Of a stretch of 44,039 nucleotides of DNA, positions 35,519 to 43,409 are shown piece after piece. Origin of the DNA: Galbibacter sp035306585. GTDB taxonomy: Bacteria > Bacteroidota > Bacteroidia > Flavobacteriales > Flavobacteriaceae. How positions within the stretch are numbered: position 1 is the first letter of the stretch; every line of letters starts with the position of its first letter. The stretch lies in the NCBI RefSeq assembly GCF_035306585.1, contig NZ_DATGNU010000002.1:1-44039 (forward strand), in the 5' to 3' direction. The notes under the pieces were generated by a model that saw only the letters and a program-made list of their open reading frames with translations, searched no databases and had not been told where the DNA came from. Both the position numbers and the translations under genes were made by a program.

Positions 35519-36304
35519 TTAATATATTACTGTTTTGTCTATTTTGGTAAAAACACTGGATCCTTGCACTGCTTTAACAATAAATTCGTCCTCCAAGCCA
35601 TTGATGATCCAGGTTTCAATATTTGCACTGTGTGCAATTTTCACGGCTTCAATTTTAGAAAGCATCCCACCAGTACCATGGGTTGATTTACCATCGGCAA
35701 CCTCCTTTAGGAGTTCTTCCACACTACTTACAGAGGTAATTGTTTTTGGTTGATTTTCCTCAATAGAGTTTCGCGTATAAATTCCATTGGTGTTGGTAGC
35801 TATAACTAATAGATCCGCGCCAAGTAGAACTGCTGTCATGGCTGCTAACTTGTCGTTATCTCCAAATTGTATTTCATCTGTGGCTACCGTATCGTTCTCA
35901 TTGATAATGGGTATGTAATCATTTTCACACAGGATATTTATAGTATTTACAATATTCTCTCTTGTAGAATCACTATTAAAGTCAGAGTAGGAAAGCAGGC
36001 ATTGGGATACATAGAGCCCCAATTCTCTAAAGTTCTCTTGGTAAATACGCATCAGATGCAATTGACCAATAGAGGCTAAAGCTTGTTTAACATTTATATC
36101 TTTTCCATTACCCTCGAGCTGTACAAATTGTTTTGCAGCGGCAATAGCACCTGAGCTCACAATGATGAATTCGTATTCATCTTTAAGCGAGGCAACCTGG
36201 TTGGCGATGTCCTCAATTTTCCCTCGGGAAATATGGTTGGTCTCTTTGGTTAGGGTGTTGGACCCTATTTTAAGAACCATTCTTTTTTTGGTCTTTGCAT
36301 TCAT
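35519..36304 (-). CDS. proB: Glutamate 5-kinase, second copy (promoter-distal)
   Basis: A 261-residue amino-acid kinase making gamma-glutamyl phosphate for proline. It has the core domain only and lacks the C-terminal PUA domain of the E. coli type. Visible are LKIGSNTLTKE (Lys12), the intact glutamate-site loop VSSGAIAAAKQF (Ser51-Ala56), NENDTVATDEIQFGDNDK with its catalytic Asp/Asn, ATNTNGIYT and GTGGMLSK. This is one of two tandem copies; its sequence is close to the copy at 36428-37210 throughout. It lies 123 bases after that copy, behind an intrinsic terminator, and 70 bases before argF'. Confidence 0.93.
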   Translation of the reverse strand: MNAKTKKRMVLKIGSNTLTKETNHISRGKIEDIANQVASLKDEYEFIIVSSGAIAAAKQFVQLEGNGKDINVKQALASIGQLHLMRIYQENFRELGLYVSQCLLSYSDFNSDSTRENIVNTINILCENDYIPIINENDTVATDEIQFGDNDKLAAMTAVLLGADLLVIATNTNGIYTRNSIEENQPKTITSVSSVEELLKEVADGKSTHGTGGMLSKIEAVKIAHSANIETWIINGLEDEFIVKAVQGSSVFTKIDKTVIY

Positions 36305-36337
36305 TTAATTTCTGTGATGATATAATAAGGATTAAAA

Positions 36338-36399
36338 AACGCCCAAAATGTACAACTTATCACCTTTTTTACGTTGCTTAGGAAGACATTTTGGGCGTT
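36338..36399 (-). terminator. Intrinsic terminator between the two proB copies
   Basis: A perfect 14-bp inverted repeat (AACGCCCAAAATGT / ACATTTTGGGCGTT, arms 36338-36351 and 36386-36399) encloses a 34-base loop. On the minus strand the second arm runs directly into TTTTTTAAT. It lies about 29 bases after the stop of the upstream proB copy, inside the operon. Confidence 0.78.
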
Positions 36400-36427
36400 C
36401 ATACTCCTATTAAGATTGTCTTACCAT

Positions 36428-37210
36428 TTATTCAATTTTAGTAAAAGGGGTTTTCTGGTTGATCGAATTTATAATAAAATTATCTTTCAATCCATTCACA
36501 ATCCAGGTTTCTATATTGGCCTTATTGGCAATTTCTAAAGCAACTACTTTTGAACTCATCCCCCCAGTACCATGACTGGATTTATCATTATCTACAACTT
36601 CCTTTTTGAGATCTGAAAAATTCTGCACCTCTGTTATGGTCTCCGGATGTCCATTTTTAAAGGATTTTGCTGTATAGATCCCAAAGGTATTGGTGGCAAT
36701 TATTAAAAGATCTACCTCCAATAATGCTGCCGTTAAGGCCGCGAGTTTATCATTATCACCAAACTGAATCTCATCAGTGGCTACAGTATCATTTTCATTG
36801 ATAATAGGAATATACCCATTATCGACAAGAATATTAATGGTGTTCACAATGTTTTTCTTCGATTCTTCTTTTTCAAAATCGGAATACGAGAGAAGGCATT
36901 GTGAGGCCAACAATCCTAACTCCCTAAAGTTCTCTTGAAAGATTCGAATAAGGTGGGGCTGACCGATAGAGGTGAGGGCTTGTTTTACATTAATTTCTTC
37001 GCTGTAAGTGCTTTCCAAGTTTACAAATTGTTTTGCCACTACTTTTGCCCCAGAACTGACAATTACAAATTCATAATCATCTTGTAAAGTTGCGATTTGT
37101 CGACCAATATCTTCAATTTTACCTCTTGAGATTTGATCTGATTCTTTTGTAAGCGTATTGGAACCTATTTTTAATAGAATTCGTTTCTTCTTCTTTTTTG
37201 GCTTACTCAT
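36428..37210 (-). CDS. proB: Glutamate 5-kinase, first copy, with altered substrate loop
   Basis: A 260-residue core-only amino-acid kinase, the promoter-proximal tandem copy. It begins with a Lys-rich MSKPKKKKKRILLKIGSNTL (Lys14). The glutamate-site loop reads VSSGAKVVAKQF: residues 56-58 are Lys-Val-Val where the other copy, and E. coli ProB (SGAIAAG), have Ile-Ala-Ala. Other catalytic blocks are intact (NENDTVATDEIQFGDNDK, ATNTFGIYT, GTGGMSSK). The frame is complete, so this is not a pseudogene. Activity on glutamate is uncertain because of the changed loop; it might be a normal, weakened or regulatory kinase. It follows proA after 83 bases and is followed by a terminator. Confidence 0.88.
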   Translation of the reverse strand: MSKPKKKKKRILLKIGSNTLTKESDQISRGKIEDIGRQIATLQDDYEFVIVSSGAKVVAKQFVNLESTYSEEINVKQALTSIGQPHLIRIFQENFRELGLLASQCLLSYSDFEKEESKKNIVNTINILVDNGYIPIINENDTVATDEIQFGDNDKLAALTAALLEVDLLIIATNTFGIYTAKSFKNGHPETITEVQNFSDLKKEVVDNDKSSHGTGGMSSKVVALEIANKANIETWIVNGLKDNFIINSINQKTPFTKIE

Positions 37211-37240
37211 TTTTTTGTGTTTATGTGTTTCTCTAAATGT

Positions 37241-37259
37241 ATTTCGAAGTATTCGAAAT
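37241..37259. repeat. Short perfect inverted repeat upstream of proB copy 1
   Basis: ATTTCGAA-GTA-TTCGAAAT, 8-bp arms with a 3-base loop, in the 83-base gap between proA and the first proB. It could be an operator or a processing hairpin; no T-run follows. Confidence 0.4.
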
Positions 37260-37293
37260 AGGAATTATAAAAATTTTATTTATTTTACAATAG

Positions 37294-38490
37294 TTATCGT
37301 ATCTGTCCATCGCCGTGGATGTACCACTTGTTGGTTACTAAATGTTCTAATCCAATAGGACCACGTTGATGTAGTTTATCTGTGCTAATAGCCAGTTCTC
37401 CTCCTAATCCTAATTGACCGCCATCGGTAAATCTAGTTGAAGCATTGTGGTAAACGGCTGCTGTGTCTACTGCAGTCATAAACTGATCAGCAATTTGTTG
37501 ATCTTTGGTTATGATGGAAGAAGAGTGCCCTCCAGAATATTTGTTTATTTTAGCAATGGCTTGTTCTACAGAGTCTACCAGGCCGATCACAATTTTATAA
37601 TCTAAAAATTCTTCATACCAAATGTCTTGATCGGTGATGGTTTTCACGTCTTCAAATGAGCTGAGCTGCTGATCTACATGTACCGCTACTTTAGACGCTG
37701 CGAGTCGATTTAAAAGTCTTTGCACAAATTCATTGTAATTGGACAGGTTTTTGTCAATTAAGACCTTATCCAAAGCATTACACGCTGAGATCTTTGCTGT
37801 TTTAGCATTGATAATAACTTTTAACGCTAGATCTAAATCAGCATCCTTATGTACGTAGAGGAAATTGTTTCCTCTTCCGCTGACAATCACTGGACACCTA
37901 GCATTTTTCTTAACAAATTCAATTAAGCGTTCGCCCCCACGAGGGACAATTAGATCAATAGGTTGTGTTGGATTCTCTAAAAACGCTTGGGTTTGTTTTC
38001 TGTCAAATTTTAAATATTCTACCCACTTTTCTGTGATGCCGTGCTGTTTTAAAGCGCGATCCCATAGTTCAACAATTTTCAGATTTGAATTAATGGATTC
38101 TTTCCCTCCTTTTAAGACGATCTTATTTCCAGATTTAAAAGCAATTCCAGCCGCCTCTACGGTGACATCAGGGCGCGATTCATAGATAATCATTACAGTT
38201 CCGAAAGGTGCCGTTTTGTTATAAACATGCATGCCGTTCTCATGCTGAAAATGGAAACGTTCTTTTCCTAGAGGATCCTCTTTTTCTGCAAGTTCGTTGA
38301 GGGAGGTGATCATCACTTGTATTTTCTCCTGGTCAACTTTCAAACGATCCTCCATCGCTAAATCGCCACCATTATAGGCATCTAAATCTTTCTGATTTTC
38401 TTTTATGATGGCCTCCTTTTCCTTTAGGATCAGTTCGGCCATAGTGGTTAATACATTGTTTCGTTCTGTAATTGTTAATACTTTATTCAT
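37294..38490 (-). CDS. proA: Glutamate-5-semialdehyde dehydrogenase (gamma-glutamyl phosphate reductase)
   Basis: A 398-residue NADPH-dependent enzyme that reduces gamma-glutamyl phosphate to glutamate semialdehyde in proline synthesis. It shows TAPFGTVMIIYESRPDVTVEAA, FKSGNKIVLKGGKE, LIVPRGGERLI and the catalytic segment KTAKISACNALDKVL with Cys237. The C-terminal ASTRFTDGGQLGLGGELAIST is typical, as is the end RGPIGLEHL. The length is normal for ProA. The start overlaps the 3' end of argD by 8 bases, so the two are translated from one message. Confidence 0.96.
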   Translation of the reverse strand: MNKVLTITERNNVLTTMAELILKEKEAIIKENQKDLDAYNGGDLAMEDRLKVDQEKIQVMITSLNELAEKEDPLGKERFHFQHENGMHVYNKTAPFGTVMIIYESRPDVTVEAAGIAFKSGNKIVLKGGKESINSNLKIVELWDRALKQHGITEKWVEYLKFDRKQTQAFLENPTQPIDLIVPRGGERLIEFVKKNARCPVIVSGRGNNFLYVHKDADLDLALKVIINAKTAKISACNALDKVLIDKNLSNYNEFVQRLLNRLAASKVAVHVDQQLSSFEDVKTITDQDIWYEEFLDYKIVIGLVDSVEQAIAKINKYSGGHSSSIITKDQQIADQFMTAVDTAAVYHNASTRFTDGGQLGLGGELAISTDKLHQRGPIGLEHLVTNKWYIHGDGQIR

Positions 38491-39631
38491 TTTGTTTTTG
38501 ATTTTTTAAAACATCATCTAGAGCAGTAAAAAACTGATCAATATGATGTTCTTTAATCGTTAACGGCGGTAAAATTCTTAATAAGTTCTTATTTGCCGAG
38601 CCGCCAGTAAATATGTGTTTCTCGTAAATAAGCTCTTTTCTTATTTCTGATACAGGTTGTTCAAACTCCATTCCAAGCATGAGTCCTCGTCCTTTAATTT
38701 TTTGTAAAGTATTGATTTTCTTTGCTTTTTCAATGAAATAAGCGCTAACCTTTGTTGTATTATTTATAAGATTTTCCTTTTCCATAACCTCTAGAACAGC
38801 AATTCCAGCAGCACATGCCAGATGATTACCTCCAAAGGTAGTCCCGAGCATTCCGTGTTTAGCTTTAAATTTAGGATGAATTAAAACACCTCCCATAGGG
38901 AATCCATTCCCCATACCTTTAGCAACTGTAATTATGTCAGGTTCGATGTTGTGGTGTTGGAAGGCAAAAAACTTACCACTCCTTCCGTACCCGGACTGAA
39001 TTTCATCCAAAATAAGAACAACGTTGTGTTTATTACACAAACGAGTAACTTCTTGCAGAAATTCCGTGGTTGGTTCGTCTAATCCACCAACCCCTTGAAT
39101 GGGTTCTATTATAACCGCACAAACGTCACCGAACGCTAATTCATAATCTAAAGAGTGAAGTTGGTTTAAAGGAAGGAAAGTGGTGACGCTGTGCTGGTTA
39201 TTAATAGGAGCGTTGATAGCCCTATTATCGGTTGCAGCAACTGCTGCAGATGTTCTTCCATGAAATGCATTTTTAAAAGCAATAACCCGTGATTTTCCAG
39301 TATGAAATGAGGCTAACTTAAGTGCATTCTCGTTGGCTTCTGCCCCTGAATTGCAAAGAAATAAATCGTAATCTTCGCAATTAGAAAGTCTTCCTAACCT
39401 TTCCGCCAGTTCCACTTGAAGTGGATTTTGAACAGCATTGGAGTAAAAACCTAGTTTATTGATCTGATTGGTCAAGTGTCCTACATAGGTAGGATGTGCA
39501 TGACCGATGCTAATCACGGCGTGACCCCCGTAGAGATCTAAATATTCTACACCGTTATTATCGTAAACAAATACATCGCTTGCTCGCTGTGGAGTAACGT
39601 CGTATAATGGGTAAACATCGAACAGTTTCAT
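38483..39631 (-). CDS. argD: Acylornithine aminotransferase (class III, PLP-dependent)
   Basis: A 382-residue class III aminotransferase. It would convert N-acylglutamate semialdehyde to N-acylornithine. Motifs are NSGAEANENALKLAS, the AFHGRTSAA segment, IILDEIQSGYGRSGKFFA with the cofactor Asp209, and the PLP-binding Lys238 in TVAKGMGNGFPMGG, followed by TFGGNHLACAAG. The position inside the arg cluster indicates the arginine role; sequence alone does not separate acetyl- from succinylornithine use. It overlaps proA by 8 bases and follows proC after 66 bases. Confidence 0.94.
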   Translation of the reverse strand: MKLFDVYPLYDVTPQRASDVFVYDNNGVEYLDLYGGHAVISIGHAHPTYVGHLTNQINKLGFYSNAVQNPLQVELAERLGRLSNCEDYDLFLCNSGAEANENALKLASFHTGKSRVIAFKNAFHGRTSAAVAATDNRAINAPINNQHSVTTFLPLNQLHSLDYELAFGDVCAVIIEPIQGVGGLDEPTTEFLQEVTRLCNKHNVVLILDEIQSGYGRSGKFFAFQHHNIEPDIITVAKGMGNGFPMGGVLIHPKFKAKHGMLGTTFGGNHLACAAGIAVLEVMEKENLINNTTKVSAYFIEKAKKINTLQKIKGRGLMLGMEFEQPVSEIRKELIYEKHIFTGGSANKNLLRILPPLTIKEHHIDQFFTALDDVLKNQKQNE

Positions 39632-39697
39632 TTATTGTGTACAGAAATTATAAATTTGATATTTTAACGGAATTCTATAGAAATCCAACAAAATACC

Positions 39698-40486
39698 CTA
39701 ATTAATGTTATTTATTCGTTGGTATGCTGCCATCACACCTTTAATTACAGCAGAGCTTAGACCATTGTGTTCCATAGCATTTAATCCTTCGATAGTGCAA
39801 CCTTGTGGTGTGGTAACGTTATCAACCTCGACCTCGGCGTGTGTTCCATCTTCAATAAGTGCAGCAGCTCCTATGGCGACCTGTGCTGAAATCTCTTGAG
39901 CTTCATGCGGGTGGAATCCCATTTGAACGCCTCCTTGCGTTAACGCTCTTAGAAAGCGCAAGAAAAATGCGGTGCTACTAGCTCCTAAAACTGTCGCCGC
40001 TTGCATTAAATGTTCTTCTATAATCATCGTTTTTCCGATAGTGCCAAACATTTTCTCAACAAATGCTACATCCTGATGTTCATTATCTAGAGAGGTGATA
40101 AAAGACATCGATTGTTGTTTGATGGCTGCCGTATTAGGCATGGCTCTTATGACTTTGTTATTGGGAACAGTTTCATTTATCTCTTCAATGGATACCCCTG
40201 TAACAGTCGAGATTAATATTTGATCGGGATTGAGTTGATCTTTGATCTCATCCAAAACCAATTTTAGGACTCTGGGCTGAATGCATAGGATAATCCATTT
40301 GGCATCTTTGATGGCAATGTTGTTATCTGGAGTCACGGAGACTCCAGAAGAATTTTTAATAAATTCTAAATTTTCGTTTGATTTGTCTGCTACTAAAATG
40401 TTCTTTGGATCAAATAATGCACTGGAGGCTAATCCAGCAATAATAGATTTTCCAAGATTTCCTGATCCAATGACGGTAACTTTCAT
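39698..40486 (-). CDS. proC: Pyrroline-5-carboxylate reductase
   Basis: A 262-residue NAD(P)H-dependent reductase catalysing the final step of proline synthesis. The Rossmann motif is IGSGNLGKSIIAGL at residues 6-19. Further family features are WIILCIQPRVLKLVLDEI, VIRAMPNTAAIKQQSMSF, and the C-terminal dimerisation segment ALTQGGVQMGFHPHEA followed by VTTPQGCTIEGLNAM. The length is standard. It is placed between argC (18 bases upstream) and argD, interleaving proline with arginine genes. Confidence 0.95.
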   Translation of the reverse strand: MKVTVIGSGNLGKSIIAGLASSALFDPKNILVADKSNENLEFIKNSSGVSVTPDNNIAIKDAKWIILCIQPRVLKLVLDEIKDQLNPDQILISTVTGVSIEEINETVPNNKVIRAMPNTAAIKQQSMSFITSLDNEHQDVAFVEKMFGTIGKTMIIEEHLMQAATVLGASSTAFFLRFLRALTQGGVQMGFHPHEAQEISAQVAIGAAALIEDGTHAEVEVDNVTTPQGCTIEGLNAMEHNGLSSAVIKGVMAAYQRINNIN

Positions 40487-40504
40487 GTGTTTTGTTTTTA
40501 GTTT

Positions 40505-41479
40505 TTAGAAATAACTTCCTTTTAAATTTAGTCCGTCACTTTCTGTAAAACCAAAGAGCAAATTCATATTCTGTATGGCCTGACCAGAAGCACCCTTGAT
40601 CAAATTGTCAACGATACTTGTGATAAGCAATACATCATTATGCTTGTGAAGGTGAATAAAACAATGATTGGTATTAATAACTTGCTTTAAGTGGACTTCT
40701 TTGGTCGAAACATGTGTGAACGGTTCCTTAACATAATAATCTTGGAATAAATTCCAAGTTTCTTCCAAACCTTTTTCAAATTTCATGTAGGATGTTACAA
40801 AAATTCCTTTGGCAAAATCACCACGCTGAGGTAATAAAAAGATGTCTGGTTGGTTGCTTTGAAGACTAATAATACTTTGATTGATCTCTCCTAAATGTTG
40901 GTGTGTAAATGGTTTGTACCAGGATAAATTATTATTTCTCCAACTAAAATGTGTCGTTGAAGATGGAACTACACCAGCGCCAGTACTCCCTGTTGTAGCA
41001 TTGATGTGAATCGATTCTTTTAAAAGCCCTTCTTTTGCTAAAGGCAATAGAGCGAGTTGTATGGCTGTTGCAAAACAACCAGGGTTGGCAATATGTTGTG
41101 CGTTTTTAATGGTCTGCTTTTGCAGTTCTGGAAGTCCATATTCGAAGGTTCTTCCACCATAGGTCTTGTCAGGGGTTAATCTGAAGTCATTACTAAGGTC
41201 TATGATTTTGGTTTTAGCAGAAAATTCATGGGAGTCTAAGAATTTTTTAGAATTCCCGTGGCCTAGACATAAAAATAACACATCAACTTTAGAATTTATC
41301 GTCCCGACAAACTTAAGATCACTACTTCCAAGGAGATCTTCATGCGTATGAGCAATAGGTTGATCCACCTTGGTGGTGCTATAAACAAAATCAATTGTAA
41401 CCTTTGGATGGTTTAACAAGAGTCGAATTAATTCGCCTCCTGTATAACCTGAACCTCCTATAATACCTGCTTTGATCAT
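40505..41479 (-). CDS. argC: N-acyl-gamma-glutamyl-phosphate reductase
   Basis: A 324-residue NADPH-dependent reductase turning N-acylglutamyl phosphate into the semialdehyde. It shows IIGGSGYTGGELIRLLLNHP, DVLFLCLGHGNSKKF, KIIDLSNDFRL and the active-site Cys135 in HIANPGCFATAIQLALLP, with FTHQHLGEI and FVTSYMKF further on. The start codon overlaps the argG stop in an ATGA arrangement, so the two are translationally coupled. The acyl group (succinyl predicted from ArgF') is not readable here. Confidence 0.95.
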   Translation of the reverse strand: MIKAGIIGGSGYTGGELIRLLLNHPKVTIDFVYSTTKVDQPIAHTHEDLLGSSDLKFVGTINSKVDVLFLCLGHGNSKKFLDSHEFSAKTKIIDLSNDFRLTPDKTYGGRTFEYGLPELQKQTIKNAQHIANPGCFATAIQLALLPLAKEGLLKESIHINATTGSTGAGVVPSSTTHFSWRNNNLSWYKPFTHQHLGEINQSIISLQSNQPDIFLLPQRGDFAKGIFVTSYMKFEKGLEETWNLFQDYYVKEPFTHVSTKEVHLKQVINTNHCFIHLHKHNDVLLITSIVDNLIKGASGQAIQNMNLLFGFTESDGLNLKGSYF

Positions 41480-42663
41480 TTTTCTGAGTTGTTTACGGAT
41501 TGATGGATTTTAACGGCATTGGAACTGAGTTTAATAAAGCCTTTGGCCTGTTCGGCTGTCCAACCTTTATTCATCTCACCATAACTACCGAATTTAGCAT
41601 TCATTAAATCATGCGATGATTTGATTCCTTCTATTTGGAAACGATATGGGTGAAGGCTTACATAAACCTCACCAGTTACATTCTTTTGAGTGTCCGTTAA
41701 GAAGGTTTCAATATTTCTCATCACTTCATCCAGGTAATTTCCCTCGTGCAATAACATCCCGTACCAGTTGGAAAGGTAATCTTTGTGTTGTTGTTGCCAT
41801 TTAGTCAATACGTGTTTTTCAAGGGTGTGGTGCGCTTTGATTATAATAAGTGGCGCAGCTGCTTCAAAACCAACTCTTCCTTTTATTCCAATAATAGTAT
41901 CTCCCACATGGATATCTCTTCCAATGGCAAATTGTGATGCTATGGCGTTGAGTTTTTCAATTAATGCAACGGCAGTGTCAGATTTACCATCTATGGCGGT
42001 TAATTCACCTTTGGTAAAACTGAGCGTTAACCGTTGTGTTCCCATATTAGTCAGTTGGCTTGGATAGGCCTCATTTGGTAGTGGTAGGTGAGAGGTAAGG
42101 GTTTCATCACCTCCGACACTTGTACCCCAGAGTCCTTTATTGACCGAGTATTTAGCCTTTTCCCAAGACATATGAATACCTTTGCTTTTTAAATAATCAA
42201 TCTCTTGTTGTCTAGAGAGTTGTTGATCTCTAATCGGCGTAATAATTTCAATCTCTGGAGCTAGAATTTGGAAGATCATATCGAACCGCACTTGATCGTT
42301 CCCAGCTCCTGTACTACCGTGAGCAATGTAATTAGCGCCATTTTCCTTGGCGTAATTTACAATTTCAATGGCCTGGACAATGCGCTCTGCACTTACCGAG
42401 AGTGGGTAGGTGTTGTTTTTGAGAACGTTTCCGAAAATAAGGTATTTAACAACCTTGTCGTAAAAATTATCTACAGCATCAATGGACACGTATTCCTTGG
42501 CCCCTAATGCAATGGCTTTTTGTTTAATTTCTGCAATTTCTTCTTTAGAAAAACCTCCAGTGTTCACACTAATCGCATGTACTTCATATCCTTGTTCAGA
42601 GAGTGATTTTGCGCAATAGGAAGTATCTAATCCTCCACTGTAAGCTAATACTAATTTTTTCAT
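41476..42663 (-). CDS. argG: Argininosuccinate synthase
   Basis: A 395-residue ATP-dependent ligase joining citrulline and aspartate. The P-loop-like ATP motif LAYSGGLDTSYCAKSL is at residues 6-21 (Ser9-Ser15). Other conserved parts are ANYIAHGSTGAGNDQVRFD, SVNKGLWGTSVGG and IGIKGRVGFEAAAPLIII. The length is standard. It begins inside the stop of the GNAT gene (ATGA overlap) and its own stop overlaps the argC start, so three genes are tightly coupled at the head of the operon. Confidence 0.97.
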   Translation of the reverse strand: MKKLVLAYSGGLDTSYCAKSLSEQGYEVHAISVNTGGFSKEEIAEIKQKAIALGAKEYVSIDAVDNFYDKVVKYLIFGNVLKNNTYPLSVSAERIVQAIEIVNYAKENGANYIAHGSTGAGNDQVRFDMIFQILAPEIEIITPIRDQQLSRQQEIDYLKSKGIHMSWEKAKYSVNKGLWGTSVGGDETLTSHLPLPNEAYPSQLTNMGTQRLTLSFTKGELTAIDGKSDTAVALIEKLNAIASQFAIGRDIHVGDTIIGIKGRVGFEAAAPLIIIKAHHTLEKHVLTKWQQQHKDYLSNWYGMLLHEGNYLDEVMRNIETFLTDTQKNVTGEVYVSLHPYRFQIEGIKSSHDLMNAKFGSYGEMNKGWTAEQAKGFIKLSSNAVKIHQSVNNSEK

Positions 42664-43307
42664 TTTTTAAATATTTTTTCTAGTTTGTCCTTTGGTAGAT
42701 GTAAGGATTCTTTTATACTTTTTAACCGTTTAAAAACCTTTGAGTCTTTACTGTGTTTACCTGGTGCTTTGTTGTTTTTTTCCTTTTCAACTGGATCGTA
42801 CAACATCCCTGTGCACAAGCACATTTTCCCTTCATTACGCATTAATATGTCGTAATTTCTACAGGTTTTACAACCATTCCAAAAACTTGGGTCATCTGTA
42901 AGCTCAGAGAAAGTCACAGGTTCATAACCCAAATCATAATTAATTTTCATTACTGCGAGCCCCGTAGTAATTCCGAAAATTTTAGCCTCCGGAAATTTTT
43001 CTCTACTGTGTTGAAATACCTTCTTTTTGATTTCAGTGGCTAAACCTTGGCCTCTAAAATCAGGATGGACGATCAGTCCAGAATTCGCCACAAATTTCCC
43101 ATGCCCCCAAGTTTCTATATAGCAAAATCCGGCAAACTTTTTGCCCTCAATGGCAATTACCGCATTCCCATTCTGAATTTTGGTGGTAATGTATTCAGGA
43201 GTTCGTTTTGCAATACCAGTCCCTCTTTGTTTAGCAGACTCTTCTATGGTATCACATATCTCCTTAGCATAATGAATATGCTTATCGTTTGCAATTAGTA
43301 TTTGCAT
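42660..43307 (-). CDS. GNAT acyltransferase with Cys cluster, head of arginine operon
   Basis: A 215-residue GNAT-fold protein. The acyl-CoA pyrophosphate loop is HPDFRGQGLATEI (Arg85-Ala90), preceded by the strand KFVANSGLIV. After the GNAT core comes a small Cys cluster, CKTC (146, 149) and CLC (163, 165), which could bind a metal, then a Lys-rich helical tail ending KLEKIFKK. Position is telling: first structural gene of the cluster, coupled to argG by an ATGA overlap. A classical ArgA is absent from the window, so this is the candidate for glutamate N-acylation (acetyl or, given ArgF' Ala90, succinyl). That role is inference; the GNAT fold is seen. Confidence 0.88.
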   Translation of the reverse strand: MQILIANDKHIHYAKEICDTIEESAKQRGTGIAKRTPEYITTKIQNGNAVIAIEGKKFAGFCYIETWGHGKFVANSGLIVHPDFRGQGLATEIKKKVFQHSREKFPEAKIFGITTGLAVMKINYDLGYEPVTFSELTDDPSFWNGCKTCRNYDILMRNEGKMCLCTGMLYDPVEKEKNNKAPGKHSKDSKVFKRLKSIKESLHLPKDKLEKIFKK

Positions 43308-43359
43308 TCAATTACCTGATTAAAAATTAATGAAAATATAAAAATGATTTCTTTGAAGG

Positions 43360-43381
43360 GGAGTCGGACACACCTGACTCC
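43360..43381 (-). promoter_or_regulatory. GC-rich hairpin between leader peptide and GNAT gene
   Basis: GGAGTC / GACTCC arms with a partly paired 10-base interior. It lies 18 bases after the leader peptide stop. No U-run follows immediately; a T-rich stretch (ATTTTTATATTTT) comes about 13 bases later. The sequence CCCTT at its 3' edge (plus-strand 43356-43360) could pair with AAGGG right after the leader stop (43397-43401), giving an alternative fold. Confidence 0.6.
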
Positions 43382-43391
43382 AATAATATGA

Positions 43392-43409
43392 TCGCACCCT
43401 TACGGGCGA
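43392..43409 (-). promoter_or_regulatory. Hairpin spanning the leader peptide stop codon
   Basis: TCGCCC-GTAA-GGGTGCGA on the minus strand pairs with a small bulge and covers the last Arg codon, the last Pro codon and the stop. A ribosome stalled on the Arg codons would prevent this hairpin from forming. Confidence 0.5.

Noticed and set aside
36338..36399. Inverted repeat between the proB copies as a small mobile element
   Set aside because: No target-site duplication or second copy was seen in the window, and the T-run after the second arm fits a terminator better.
36428..37210. First proB copy as a pseudogene
   Set aside because: The frame is complete and all catalytic blocks other than the SGA loop are intact, so it is reported as a divergent gene.
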